From Paraburkholderia guartelaensis (lineage in GTDB: Bacteria > Pseudomonadota > Gammaproteobacteria > Burkholderiales > Burkholderiaceae), in the NCBI RefSeq assembly GCF_004353905.1, contig NZ_SMOD01000051.1, positions 1 to 47,803 of the forward strand: a stretch of DNA of 47,803 nt. Direction: 5' to 3'. Position 1 is the stretch's first letter. Every line of letters starts with the position of its first letter. This document shows, piece after piece, positions 8,387 through 16,561 of this stretch. A program made the translations under genes and the position numbers. Below the pieces are notes generated by a model. That model was not told the origin of the DNA and ran no database searches. It was given only the letters and a program-made list of their open reading frames with translations.

Positions 8387-8536
8387 AACGCCCGTGGGTT
8401 CAGGCCGTGAGTCTCGGCAAACAATGGTCGTCATGTTTGAAAAACCAGACGACCAACCTGCGAGCAAAGGCTTACGCCTGATATGCCTAACGCGGAGAAA
8501 GATCAGCGCTCTGAAAACGTGTTGTGCAGACCTTCC

Positions 8537-8793
8537 CTAGCTATGGAAAACGGATTTTTGCTATTTCCGGTCGCAGCGCTTCGCGTTGAATCGACCGGCG
8601 AGCCACTCTGGTTCCGGCGCGCGCCGAGCTCGCACGCAGCGGTCATTTCCGATTTCGGAGACGTACCTGATGTGCTAATACGCTTGCCCGAAAGCTGGTC
8701 CGCCGTTCCCGGCGCGCCGCTCAAAGGATTGCATGACGACGAGGCAAGGGGCTCGTGGGTTTCCTCACCAATCTAATGGTTTTACGAGAGGTG
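8537..8793. other. Intergenic DNA right of the IS5 element
   Basis: I recognise no gene here. Plus-strand and minus-strand open frames exist but have no start with a ribosome binding site and no family motif. It begins with the CTAG target duplicate and ends at the stop of iacG. Confidence 0.5.
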
Positions 8794-9330
8794 CTACGCC
8801 ACGGCGCACGGCCGCGCAAGCCGATGAAAATTGCGGGCAAAATAGACGAGCCCGTCGCCGTCGCTGCGCAGGCGGATGTGGGTCGCCTTGACGAACATGA
8901 CCGAGTGAGAGCCGATGTCCTTGAGTTCGACGATTTCGCCCTGCAAGCTCGCGAGCGCATCGCGCAGCACGGGCACGCCATGCTCGCCTTCGTCCCAGAA
9001 CGGCAGGTCGAAGCGCGCGTCCATGGGCAGTTGCGTGAGGCCTGCGAAATGCTTCGCTAGCAACTCGTGTTCCCCGGGCAGCACGTTCACGCACACGCGG
9101 GCATTGCCTGCGAAGGCGGCATGCATCGCGCTCGAACGGTTCAGGCACACGAGCAGCGTGGGCGGCGTGTCCGTGACGGAACACACGGCGCTCGCCGTGA
9201 TGCCGCAGCGGCCGAACGGACCCGCTGTCGTAATGACATTCACGGCCGCCGAGAGATGCGCCATAGCCTGGCGAAAGTCCTTGCGGGCGTCGCTCACGGG
9301 GAGCGTGTTCGTGCTGGAGGTGTCGGACAT
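8794..9330 (-). CDS. iacG: Flavin reductase IacG of the IAA degradation pathway
   Basis: 178 residues from ATG 9330; an in-frame TTG at 9351 is less likely. It is a flavin reductase domain protein with FRQAMAHLSAAVNVITTAGP, GRCGITASAVCSVTDTPPT, NARVCVNVLPGE and GSHSVMFVKATHI then LVYFARNFHRL. It reduces flavin with NAD(P)H for the monooxygenase IacA. In this strain it is transcribed alone, separated from the iacA operon by the response regulator gene. A CTTTAGAC-type motif at 9439-9467 lies 109 bases upstream and recurs before iacA and the MFS gene. It is paralogous to the gene at 2413-2931. Confidence 0.85.
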   Translation of the reverse strand: MSDTSSTNTLPVSDARKDFRQAMAHLSAAVNVITTAGPFGRCGITASAVCSVTDTPPTLLVCLNRSSAMHAAFAGNARVCVNVLPGEHELLAKHFAGLTQLPMDARFDLPFWDEGEHGVPVLRDALASLQGEIVELKDIGSHSVMFVKATHIRLRSDGDGLVYFARNFHRLARPCAVA

Positions 9331-9641
9331 GATGGGTGTTTTTCCGTGCAATGACTGAGCCTGTGATTCACAGCGTACGGCAAGCGCCGAGCGAAAAAAA
9401 CTGTCGTGAATCGCCCGTGCGCTGGCGTCGTTCCCGAGCCGTCTAAAGGTTTCACCAGGTATTGCGGTGAGGAGCGCACGCGGTCTGGATTCGCCTGAGG
9501 GAATTACGGGGTAATGCGCATTTTCAGGGCTTTACTGAGTGGTTATGATGGGAAACGCAACTGCAGGAGCGCAAGATCGAAACGAGGCGGCACAGGGCAC
9601 GTCTCGCAGCGCTCGGCAATGAACAAAAGCGGAGAGAGCAG
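9331..9641. other. Divergent regulatory region between iacG and the response regulator
   Basis: It holds the motif at 9439-9467 and an imperfect palindrome ATTACGGGGTAAT near 9503-9515. No other gene is seen. Both neighbours are transcribed outward, so it probably carries two promoters; I could not place clear -35/-10 pairs. Confidence 0.4.
9439..9467 (-). promoter_or_regulatory. Putative response-regulator box upstream of iacG
   Basis: Read on the minus strand it contains ATACC-TGGTGAAACCTTTAGACGG. The TGGT and CTTTAGAC cores recur in the MFS upstream region at 22114-22143, and CTTTAG recurs before iacA at 14527-14556. It sits about 109 bases upstream of the iacG start. Binding by the FixJ-type regulator encoded next door is inference. 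Confidence 0.45.
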
Positions 9642-10277
9642 ATGACTTTACCTGCTCCGGTCATTTATATCGTCGACGACGACAACGGTATGCGCACTTC
9701 GCTCGCATGGCTGCTGGAATCGGTCGGCGTGAAGTCGGAAGGGTTCGCCAACGCAGCCGATTTTCTGCGTGCGTTCGATCCGGACATCCCCGCATGTCTG
9801 GTGCTCGACGTGCGCATGCCGGAGACCAGCGGTTTCGACGTGCAGACAGAATTGAACCGTCGCGGCGCGACGTTGCCCATCATTTTCGTGAGCGGTCACG
9901 GCGACATACCGATGTCCGTGCGTGCGCTGCAAAACGGTGCGATCGACTTCGTCGAAAAGCCGTACAACTCGCAGCAAATGCTCGATCGAGTGCAACGCGC
10001 GATGAAGCTCGCCATGCAACGTCATGCCGCCGACCAGAAACGGCGCGATTTGCGCAAGCGTCTGGAATCGCTCACGGGGCGCGAGCGCGAGGTGCTGCGC
10101 GGCGTGATCGACGGCAAGGGCAGCAAGCGTATCGCAGCGGAACTGGACATCAGCGTGAAGACGGTGGACGTGCATCGCGCGAGCATCAAGGAGAAGCTGG
10201 GTGTGGCGTCGATTGCGACGCTCGTACGCGATGTGATGGCGGTGTGGGATCAGGACGCGCAGACGCACACGCCGTGA
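9642..10277 (+). CDS. FixJ/NarL-type two-component response regulator of the iac cluster
   Basis: 211 residues. The receiver domain (about 6-122) has the acidic pocket VDDD at 11-14, the phosphoacceptor D56 in CLVLDVRMP, S84 in FVSGHGD and K106 in FVEKPYN. The LuxR-type HTH (about 140-200) reads LTGREREVLRGVIDGKGSKR and ISVKTVDVHRASIKEKL. FixJ-family regulators of this layout (TodT, StyR) activate aromatic catabolic operons. The ATG follows GGAGAGAGCAG, a good ribosome binding site. The cognate kinase is most likely the orphan PAS kinase at 14627-16129, on the other side of the iacA operon. PsJN is known to use a two-component system responding to IAA for iac genes. Confidence 0.88.
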   Translation: MTLPAPVIYIVDDDNGMRTSLAWLLESVGVKSEGFANAADFLRAFDPDIPACLVLDVRMPETSGFDVQTELNRRGATLPIIFVSGHGDIPMSVRALQNGAIDFVEKPYNSQQMLDRVQRAMKLAMQRHAADQKRRDLRKRLESLTGREREVLRGVIDGKGSKRIAAELDISVKTVDVHRASIKEKLGVASIATLVRDVMAVWDQDAQTHTP

Positions 10278-10318
10278 GGCGGTGTGCGTTCTGCGTGCGC
10301 GCGGTGCGCTCTAACGCA

Positions 10319-11062
10319 TTAACGCATGTAGAGGCCGCCGTTGATGTCCCAGCACGCGCCGTTGGCGAAATATGCGTTGCCCGAAGCGAGCAGCACGGCG
10401 GCGTCTGCGATATAGTCGGCGGCGCCCAGGCGCCCCACCGGAATGCTCGCGATCACCTTGTCGAGTTTGTCCGCGGGCACGCTTTCGTGCACGATCGGCA
10501 AATCGAGCGGCCCCGGCGAAATGGCGTTGACGGTCACGCCGGAAACGGCGAGATCGCGCGCGAAGACCTTCGTGAGCGTGATGGCGCCGCCCTTGGCCGC
10601 GGCGTAGTGCGCCCCGGTTGCCGAGCCGCCGTTCTGGCCCGCGAGCGAAGCGATATTGACGATGCGCCCTTCGCCCTGACTCGCGAAGTGCTGCCCGAAC
10701 ACCTGGCAGCCGAACAGCACGCTGCGCAAATTGACGTCGATAACCTGATCGAACTGCTCGGCCGTGATCTCCATGACCGGCACGACCCTGGACGCGCCCG
10801 CGTTGTTCACGAGCGCGTCGATGCGGCCCCAGCGCGCGACGATCGCATCGCGTGCGCTCACGAAATCTTCCTTGCGCGTGACGTCGAGCTTGAGCGCGAA
10901 CGCGCTCGACTCATCGGTGCTCAGGCCGCGCGCGGTGGCGGTTGCGGCTTCGACAGCCACGTCGCCGAGGGCAACACGGTATCCGGCCGCATGAAAGCGC
11001 GCGGCAATCACGGCGCCGAGGCCGCGCGCCGCGCCGGTAATGAGGACGACTCTGCTGGACAT
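10319..11062 (-). CDS. iacE: Short-chain dehydrogenase/reductase IacE
   Basis: 247 residues, the usual SDR length. The nucleotide-binding motif TGAARGLG is at 9-16, NNAG at 86-89, and the catalytic set N111, S139, Y153 and K157 is complete (YAAAK). IacE is reported to act early in the IAA route on the hydroxylated intermediate leading towards dioxindole-3-acetate; family and context support this, the exact step is from literature. AGGAAACCCC precedes the ATG at 11062. It is the last gene of the operon iacA-B-I-H-E and converges with the response regulator 41 bases away. Confidence 0.85.
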   Translation of the reverse strand: MSSRVVLITGAARGLGAVIAARFHAAGYRVALGDVAVEAATATARGLSTDESSAFALKLDVTRKEDFVSARDAIVARWGRIDALVNNAGASRVVPVMEITAEQFDQVIDVNLRSVLFGCQVFGQHFASQGEGRIVNIASLAGQNGGSATGAHYAAAKGGAITLTKVFARDLAVSGVTVNAISPGPLDLPIVHESVPADKLDKVIASIPVGRLGAADYIADAAVLLASGNAYFANGACWDINGGLYMR

Positions 11063-11087
11063 GGGGTTTCCTGTTTATTGAAGTACT

Positions 11088-12212
11088 TCAGCTTGCAAGC
11101 GCGGCTTCGAACGCCGCTGCGACGGCGCAGACCTGTTCGTCGGCGCCATGGCGGCCGATGATTTGCAGCCCGGCCAACAGCGGCGAACCCTCGACAGGCA
11201 ACGGCAGGCTCAGCGCCGGATGACCGCTGAGATTGAATGGGCGGATCAGCGACGACATCGCAATCACCGAGACACCACGGCGCGCATCGTCGATCGTGAT
11301 TGGCAATGCGGGAAGCGTCGGCATTACGATGACATCGACGCCGTCGAGCGCGCGATCGACCGCCTCGGTGAAACTGCGGCGGACGCGCTCCGCCGCGCCC
11401 ACCTCGTCGGGCGTCGTGGAAGAGGCGGCGCGCAGACGTGCTTCGAGATCCGCGCCGAGCTTGCCGCTATCGACGAGATGGCCAAACGCGGCCCACGTTT
11501 CGGCGTTGATGATCGCAAGCCCTGCCTGGAAAGCTTCGGCGAGGCCCGCAAGTTCGATGGCCTGCGACGACAAGCCTGCGCGTTGCGGCGCATGAGCAAC
11601 GGCGGAAAGCAGTTCCGCTTGCGCATCGACCCGCGCGATACCGACCCTGCACGCCGTCACTTTTTTTAGCGCGGCTTCCCTGTCGAACGCGGGCGCCATC
11701 ACGCTCATCGTGTCGACGATCATGCGCACGTCGCGCGCAAATGGACCCACGCAATCGAGCGTCGATTCAGCGGGCGCGACGCCGCGGCGGGAAACGCGTG
11801 CGAACGTGGGCTTCAGGCCCACGACGCCGCAACACGCGGCGGGGCCGCGAATCGATCCACCTGTGTCGGTGCCGAGCGCGGCCTCGGCGAGCCCCAGGCC
11901 AACGGCGCTCGCGGAGCCGCTGGACGAGCCGCCCGGAATGCGCGCCGGGTCCTGCGGATTGACGGGCGTACCCGTGTAGTCGTTTATGCCCGTCATGCCG
12001 AACGCGAGTTCGTGCATATTGGCCTTGCCCACGATTTTCCAGCCCGCGTCGAGCAGCAACTGCACGACCTGCGCGTGTTCTTGCGCGGGCGCGACGTTGG
12101 CGAGGGCGCGGCTTGCGCCCGTCGTGGGCATGCCCGCAATGTCGATGGTGTCCTTGATGGCGATGGCGGGTCCGTCGCCGCCAAGCGTGAAGGCACTGAT
12201 CAATGCGCTCAT
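11088..12212 (-). CDS. iacH: Amidase-signature hydrolase IacH
   Basis: 374 residues. The amidase Ser-cisSer-Lys triad is visible: K20 in AIKDTIDIAG, the cis-serine in PGGSSSGSASA (94-102) and the nucleophile S120 in GTDTGGSIRGPA. The family is usually 450 or more residues; here the N-terminus before the catalytic lysine is about 60 residues shorter. The start at ATG 12212 has a good ribosome binding site (GGAGACCGAATCG), so the short form is probably genuine. In the iac pathway it is thought to hydrolyse an amide or lactam formed from the indole nitrogen side on the way to catechol (inference from family and cluster). Confidence 0.85.
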   Translation of the reverse strand: MSALISAFTLGGDGPAIAIKDTIDIAGMPTTGASRALANVAPAQEHAQVVQLLLDAGWKIVGKANMHELAFGMTGINDYTGTPVNPQDPARIPGGSSSGSASAVGLGLAEAALGTDTGGSIRGPAACCGVVGLKPTFARVSRRGVAPAESTLDCVGPFARDVRMIVDTMSVMAPAFDREAALKKVTACRVGIARVDAQAELLSAVAHAPQRAGLSSQAIELAGLAEAFQAGLAIINAETWAAFGHLVDSGKLGADLEARLRAASSTTPDEVGAAERVRRSFTEAVDRALDGVDVIVMPTLPALPITIDDARRGVSVIAMSSLIRPFNLSGHPALSLPLPVEGSPLLAGLQIIGRHGADEQVCAVAAAFEAALAS

Positions 12213-12233
12213 CGATTCGGTCTCCTTGTGGGG

Positions 12234-12764
12234 TCAGGCAGTGGGACGTGGCGACACATGCCACGGCGCGTCGAAAAGACGCTCGGTGCGAAAGTGCGCG
12301 ATAAGCCACGCGGAGGCATCGGGCGAACCGGCGGCCGCAGGCACGAAGTCCACTTCGAGACGTGCGCCGATCAACTCGGCGCGTTCGTCCACATAGCCCG
12401 ATGCCTGCAACATGATCCAACGGCCCTTCGCGCGCTGCGGCGTCACCATGTCGATGCTCTCGGACGTGAGAAAGTGCACGTTGGTGGCGAAGTGCGGCTC
12501 CGGCGGCAGATAGCGCGAGAGCATCGCGACGATGGCCTCGCGCCCCGCGATGTGACCGAACTTGCTCGTATATTGCGGACCGATGCCTTCCCACACGGCA
12601 TCCGCAGTGAACAGGACTCCGAGGGATTCGCCGTCGAGCGCACCACTCGGTACATCGCACAGCGCCATGTAGCGCGCCATCGTGCGGCGCGCCGCGGCGG
12701 CGCCTTCCAGTGCGGCGAGGCGTGCTTCGAGCGCCTCAATCGTGCGTGCAGCGTCAGTGTTCAT
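12234..12764 (-). CDS. iacI: SnoaL/NTF2-like protein IacI
   Basis: 176 residues from ATG 12764, chosen over ATG 12770 because GAGG lies seven bases upstream of the former and only one before the latter. The NTF2-like fold is suggested by an N-terminal helix (TIEALEARLAALEG), YMALCDVPSG, LFTADAVWEGIGPQY, IAGREAIVAMLSRYL, HFLTSESIDM, and then the strands GRWIMLQASGYV and WLIAHFRTERLF. It corresponds to IacI in iac clusters, whose biochemical role is not well defined. It is the third gene of the operon, starting directly after the iacB stop. Confidence 0.8.
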   Translation of the reverse strand: MNTDAARTIEALEARLAALEGAAAARRTMARYMALCDVPSGALDGESLGVLFTADAVWEGIGPQYTSKFGHIAGREAIVAMLSRYLPPEPHFATNVHFLTSESIDMVTPQRAKGRWIMLQASGYVDERAELIGARLEVDFVPAAAGSPDASAWLIAHFRTERLFDAPWHVSPRPTA

Positions 12765-12773
12765 CGCCATGCC

Positions 12774-13148
12774 TCAGGCGGTGGCGGCAGGCGGCACGAC
12801 GAGCGCGCGGCCTACGCGCGCTTCGATCTTGCCGTAGCGCCACAGGTTGTACTCGCCCACCGGCGTCGTGCGATACAGATTGCAGACTGCCACGGCGGTG
12901 TCGAAGTCGGCGACGTCGGCCATGATGTAGAAGGTCCACGGCGCGCCGTCGGACTGGCCGACCACGAGGCGGTCGTCGTCCATGATGCCGAGCACCTTGA
13001 CGCCGTCCATTGCCTCGACGGCGGCGAGCATCTTGCCGTACGCCTGCCAGATTTCGCCGATCTTCTCGCGCGGCAGGTCGAAGAAGTTTTGCGTCACACC
13101 GCAGCAGAACAGCACGCGCAACGGCAGGGTAGCGTTTGTTTCGGACAT
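12774..13148 (-). CDS. iacB: IacB, small conserved protein of IAA degradation
   Basis: 124 residues, starting MSETNATLPLRVLFCCGV, then FFDLPREKIGEIWQAYGKML, DGVKVLGIMDDDRLVVG, WTFYIMADVADFDTAV and the C-terminal LYRTTPVGEYNLWRYGKIEA. It matches IacB, a small protein of unknown mechanism found only in iac clusters directly after iacA. The strand-helix pattern suggests a ferredoxin-like alpha/beta barrel. GGAATTCATTTC precedes the ATG at 13148. It begins 35 bases after iacA and its stop almost touches iacI. Confidence 0.82.
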   Translation of the reverse strand: MSETNATLPLRVLFCCGVTQNFFDLPREKIGEIWQAYGKMLAAVEAMDGVKVLGIMDDDRLVVGQSDGAPWTFYIMADVADFDTAVAVCNLYRTTPVGEYNLWRYGKIEARVGRALVVPPAATA

Positions 13149-13182
13149 GAAATGAATTCCTTGTGACAGGTGATGTGTGTGG

Positions 13183-14379
13183 TTACAGATAGCCCGGAAT
13201 CGGCGGCACGCCGACGAACACCGCGCCTGCGCCGTCGAAATTGCCTTCGCCAAGGAACGCGTGCTGCGTGACCACCATCGCATCGCGCAGCAAACGCTGC
13301 AACGGGTGCGTCTTGTAGATCGCCATCGTGCCGCCGAGACGGTACGCGCGATTCACGACATCGGCGCCTTCACGCGCGATCTGGGTGGCGGAAAGGCGCA
13401 GCAGGCTGACCTGCTCGGGTGTTACGGGGTTGCCGGCGAGAATCGATTGCCAGACGCTGTCGGTCGACTCATAGAAGAACGCGCGCGCCGAGCGAAGCTG
13501 CGCCTCGGCTTTCGCGAGTTCGATGCGATAGTACGCACGGTCTGCGAGTTGCGGCGCGCCGGTAGTCGTGCGGCGGCCGCCCGACATATGGTTGGCCACG
13601 TCGAGCGCGGCGCGCGCGAGCCCAAGGTTCACGACCGCGAGTACCTGGGCGGCGTAGGCAACGGTGGGATAGCGATAAAGCGGTTCGTCCACGCAGGGCG
13701 CGCCGCCGCGCACGAAGGTCCAGTCGTCGCCAACGAACTGGTCGGTCACGCGCAGGTCATGACTGCCGGTGCCCTGCATGCCGACCACGTTCCAGTTCTC
13801 GACGATCTCCACCTGCACGGGGCGGAACACGGCCGTGCGCGGCTTGTTTGGGCCGCTGCCCGCGGCGTCGCCGGTGCTGATGCCCACGCCGAGCCAGTCG
13901 GCGCCCTTGCAACCGCTCGCGAACTTCCACGTGCCGTTCACGCGCCAGCCGCCTTCGGCCGCCTGCACGGTCTGCACCGGAAAGAGGCCGCCCGCGAATG
14001 CCTGATCGGGGCCGCTCGCGTAGATCTGGGCCTGCGTGTCGAGGGGCAGCGCCGCGAGGTAGACGTTGGCCGAACCGAAGCTCGCAACCCATGCAGCGGA
14101 ACCATCGGCAACCGCGATTCGCTCGATCATCTCGAGGAATTCGCCGGGCGCGCGCGCGTCGCCGCCGAAGCGCTTCGGCGTACCGGCGCGATAGATGCCC
14201 GCGCGCTTGAAAAGGTCGATGACGTCGCGCGGCACGTGCGAGAGCCGGTCGAATTCGTCGCGGCGCGCGGCCACCACGTCGATGACTTCGTCGAGCGAGA
14301 GGCTGTCGCCTGGCTGCGCCACGCAGGCCTGTGTACGGTGCTCGCTGTGGGACGCGACGGCGGTCGCAACTGATGCCAT
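13183..14379 (-). CDS. iacA: Flavin-dependent monooxygenase IacA, first enzyme of IAA degradation
   Basis: 398 residues from ATG 14379, preceded by AGGAGATACACC. It has the acyl-CoA dehydrogenase fold used as a reduced-flavin oxygenase: the N-terminal helical part LSHVPRDVIDLFKRAGIYRA, FGGDARAPGEFLEMIERIAV, the middle beta domain ASGCKGADWLGVGIS and MQGTGSHDLRV, and the C-terminal helical part TTTGAPQLADRAYYR and VVTQHAFLGEGNF. With IacG it hydroxylates IAA. It heads the operon iacA-B-I-H-E. Divergent to it is the sensor kinase gene; the 247-base gap contains a CTTTAGGC-type motif (14527-14556). A paralogue lies at 2951-4153. Confidence 0.9.
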   Translation of the reverse strand: MASVATAVASHSEHRTQACVAQPGDSLSLDEVIDVVAARRDEFDRLSHVPRDVIDLFKRAGIYRAGTPKRFGGDARAPGEFLEMIERIAVADGSAAWVASFGSANVYLAALPLDTQAQIYASGPDQAFAGGLFPVQTVQAAEGGWRVNGTWKFASGCKGADWLGVGISTGDAAGSGPNKPRTAVFRPVQVEIVENWNVVGMQGTGSHDLRVTDQFVGDDWTFVRGGAPCVDEPLYRYPTVAYAAQVLAVVNLGLARAALDVANHMSGGRRTTTGAPQLADRAYYRIELAKAEAQLRSARAFFYESTDSVWQSILAGNPVTPEQVSLLRLSATQIAREGADVVNRAYRLGGTMAIYKTHPLQRLLRDAMVVTQHAFLGEGNFDGAGAVFVGVPPIPGYL

Positions 14380-14526
14380 GGTGTATCTCCTGAGTGCCTG
14401 AGCCGGTGGTGGTGTTGGGGGCGTCGCTTTCGAGGGCGAATGGTCCAGTCTGGAACTCAGTCTAAAAAGGCAAAAAGGGGTCATCAATTGGGACGCCGCA
14501 CGCATTTTTAAGTAGCGTTCCCCGCG

Positions 14527-14556
14527 CGCCTAAAGAAATCTTCAGTTTCCCCGCGC
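14527..14556 (-). promoter_or_regulatory. Putative response-regulator box upstream of iacA
   Basis: Minus-strand sequence includes AAACTGAAGATTTCTTTAGG. The ten bases ATTTCTTTAG match the site before the MFS gene exactly. It is 148 bases upstream of the iacA start and 71 bases from the kinase start, so either gene could be controlled. Confidence 0.4.
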
Positions 14557-14626
14557 AACGGCCGGATGCTATCGTTTGGGGACCACCTGGCGGGCATGTG
14601 GCCCGCTTGGGGTTCGCTTGCGGATC

Positions 14627-16129
14627 ATGACGATGACGTACCCCACCGAAGACGATTTCCGGCGTCTGCTCGACGCCTTGACGATGTGCGTACTGCTGCA
14701 CGACGCCAGCACCAAGGCCATCGTTTGGGCCAATCGCGCGGCGTGCATCGCGCTCGGCTTTTCCGTCGAGGAACTGCTGCCGCTGAAGGCGCGCGACATG
14801 ACGCGTCCCGAGCCGAAATATGCGCGCGAAATCGCCGTCGCGGCGATGGACCGGTCTATCATCGACGGCCCGCAGGGCTACCAATGGTGCTATCGCTCGC
14901 GCACGGGGCAGGACATGCTTTCCGAGGCGATTGCGACTTATGTGCCGCTCAAAGAGCGCGCGGTCGTGATGGTCCAGTTTCGCGACATCAGCGCGGAAGA
15001 GGCGATGCGCCAGGCGCTGCGGCGCTACGAAGCGCGGCTGCGCGAATTCATGCAGGACTTGAGCGAAGGCGTGGCGGTGCTCGCGCCCGGCGGCGCGGTC
15101 GAGTTCATCAGTGATTCGGGGCGGCGGCTGCTCGGCCTCGCCGCCGAACAGGCGCCGGGCTCGGTGTTCGACTATTGCAGCGAGCGCAACCGCGAACGCC
15201 TCGCCGAGCAACTCGACGACGCGCCGCAACAGCACCCGTCCGAGCCGCAGCGCTACCGCATGGTCCGGCGCGACGGTAGCGCGTGCTGGCTGCGCATCAC
15301 GTGCCGGCGGCTCGTGATAGAAGGCGATCTCGACGGCCTGTTGATTCACTTTCGCGACATCTCCGACGAAATCAGCATCGAGGAAGCACGCCGCACCGAA
15401 GCGCGCATGCTCGAATACGCTGGGCGTTACAACGCGATGGGCGAGATGGCCACCGCCATCGCTCACGAGTTGAGCCAGCCGCTCGCGGCCGTGCGCAACT
15501 TCATCGAAGGCGCGATACGGCGCCTCGAACAGGCGGGGCCCGTCGAGGATGCGATCTGGGGACTGCGCAGCGCCGACCGCCAGGCGGAGCACGCCGCGCT
15601 CATCATCAAGAGCGTGCGTGAATACATCGTGAAACGCGAGCCGACCGAAACGCGCTCGGACCTGCGCGACATTCTCAGCGAAGTCGCTTACTTCATCGAA
15701 CTGCGCGCGCGCGACGCCGGCGTGCGGGTGCATATCGTGCAGCCCAAGGCGCCGTTGCCCGTGCTGTGCGAACGCGTACTGATCGGGCAAGTGGTCCTCA
15801 ATCTCGCGTTCAATGCGATCGATGCACTGGCGGCCGTCGATGCCGACCGGCGCGACCTGACACTCGCATGCGCGCAACACGAAGGCAGGGCGCTCGTGAG
15901 CGTGACCGACAACGGCCCAGGCGTGCCCGCCGATGCACATGGGCGCCTCTTCGACGGATTCTCTTCGTCGAAGGCGGGCGGAAACGGCATCGGCCTTTCG
16001 CTGTGCAAGAACATCGTCACGCGGCATCAGGGCGCGATCTGGGCGCAGCCTGTGCCCAGCGGCGGCCTCGAATGCTGCTTCGCGCTGCCGCTGATTTCGC
16101 CGCCCCGCGCGGACGAGCGCGCCCATTAG
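14627..16129 (+). CDS. PAS-domain sensor histidine kinase of the iac cluster
   Basis: 500 residues from ATG 14627. There is no transmembrane segment, so a soluble cytoplasmic sensor. Two PAS regions are visible: about 8-125 (FRRLLDALTMCVLLHDA, then WCYRSRTGQDMLSEAI) and about 130-255 (FMQDLSEGVAVLAPGG, then WLRITCRRLVIEGDLDGL). The phosphorylated H280 is in AIAHELSQPLAAVRN. The ATPase has N396 in NLAFNAIDAL, DNGPG at 428-432 and GNGIGLSLCKNIV. This is the HPK4-like layout of FixL/TodS-type kinases. The partner is presumably the FixJ-type regulator at 9642. It is divergent from iacA, and its stop codon overlaps that of the convergent tautomerase gene. Confidence 0.88.
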   Translation: MTMTYPTEDDFRRLLDALTMCVLLHDASTKAIVWANRAACIALGFSVEELLPLKARDMTRPEPKYAREIAVAAMDRSIIDGPQGYQWCYRSRTGQDMLSEAIATYVPLKERAVVMVQFRDISAEEAMRQALRRYEARLREFMQDLSEGVAVLAPGGAVEFISDSGRRLLGLAAEQAPGSVFDYCSERNRERLAEQLDDAPQQHPSEPQRYRMVRRDGSACWLRITCRRLVIEGDLDGLLIHFRDISDEISIEEARRTEARMLEYAGRYNAMGEMATAIAHELSQPLAAVRNFIEGAIRRLEQAGPVEDAIWGLRSADRQAEHAALIIKSVREYIVKREPTETRSDLRDILSEVAYFIELRARDAGVRVHIVQPKAPLPVLCERVLIGQVVLNLAFNAIDALAAVDADRRDLTLACAQHEGRALVSVTDNGPGVPADAHGRLFDGFSSSKAGGNGIGLSLCKNIVTRHQGAIWAQPVPSGGLECCFALPLISPPRADERAH

Positions 16130-16512
16130 CGCCCGAGCGAGCGCGCCGTCTTGCCGCCGATGCCGAAGTCGGTGTTCGGGATGTCCTTGATGATGACGCG
16201 CGTCGCGTCGAGCGGCGAGTCGAGCACGTCGGCGCTGGTCGTTGCGAGCGCATCGATCAGCGCGGCTTTCTGTTCGAGCGTGCGCCCGGCTATCAGTATC
16301 GCGACGATCACCGGCAACGAAGGCGGCGCGCCGTCCGCGGCGCGCTTGCCGCCAATGCCGTAGTGCGTGTTGGCCAGTTCGCACAGGAGAATGCGCACGG
16401 ATTCCGCAGGCGCGCCGATGGCTTCGACGGCGGCGTCGGTGAGGCGTCCGATCAGCGTCGCCTTGCGTGCTTCCGCGTGGCCCGCCGGCAAATAGACTTC
16501 GAGTGTAGGCAT
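16126..16512 (-). CDS. iacY: Tandem 4-oxalocrotonate-tautomerase-like protein (IacY type)
   Basis: 128 residues, the length of two fused tautomerase subunits. Each half has the same plan. The first starts MPTLEVYLPAGHAEARK (proline 2 would be the catalytic N-terminal Pro-1) and ends THYGIGGK. The second starts LPVIVAILIAGRTLEQKAAL and ends NTDFGIGGKTARSLG. Only the first half can have a free N-terminal proline. A tautomerase-superfamily gene is reported in PsJN to help remove dioxindole-3-acetate; assignment to that gene is from memory of the cluster plus context. It is the third gene after iacC and iacD on the minus strand, 49 bases downstream of iacD. Confidence 0.8.
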   Translation of the reverse strand: MPTLEVYLPAGHAEARKATLIGRLTDAAVEAIGAPAESVRILLCELANTHYGIGGKRAADGAPPSLPVIVAILIAGRTLEQKAALIDALATTSADVLDSPLDATRVIIKDIPNTDFGIGGKTARSLGR

Positions 16513-16561
16513 GGGGTCGAATGGAAGCAGGGCGCGCGAACATGTCTGCGCGCCCCTGGTT

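Larger units (their letters stand above)
5939..8536 (+). mobile_element. IS5-family element with CTAG target duplication, interrupted by an IS1111-type element
   Basis: The right end reads inward as GGAAGGTCTGCACAAC (8536-8521). The left end begins GGAAGGTCT at 5939-5947 and resumes as TCTGCAAAAGTCC at 7363 after the nested element. Joined, the two ends agree in 14 of the first 16 positions. CTAG flanks both sides (5935-5938 and 8537-8540), the four-base YTAR duplication typical of IS5. Without the insert the element is about 1.18 kb and carries one intact DDE transposase. After removal no gene is restored at the target site. Confidence 0.85.

Noticed and set aside
8483..8776. A 97-codon plus-strand ORF spanning the IS5 right end
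   Set aside because: It crosses the terminal repeat and target duplication, so it is a chimera of IS and flank without independent evidence.
14462..16543. A 693-codon minus-strand open frame across the sensor kinase
   Set aside because: It is antisense to a well-supported histidine kinase; long antisense frames are expected at this GC content and it has no family motif or ribosome binding site.
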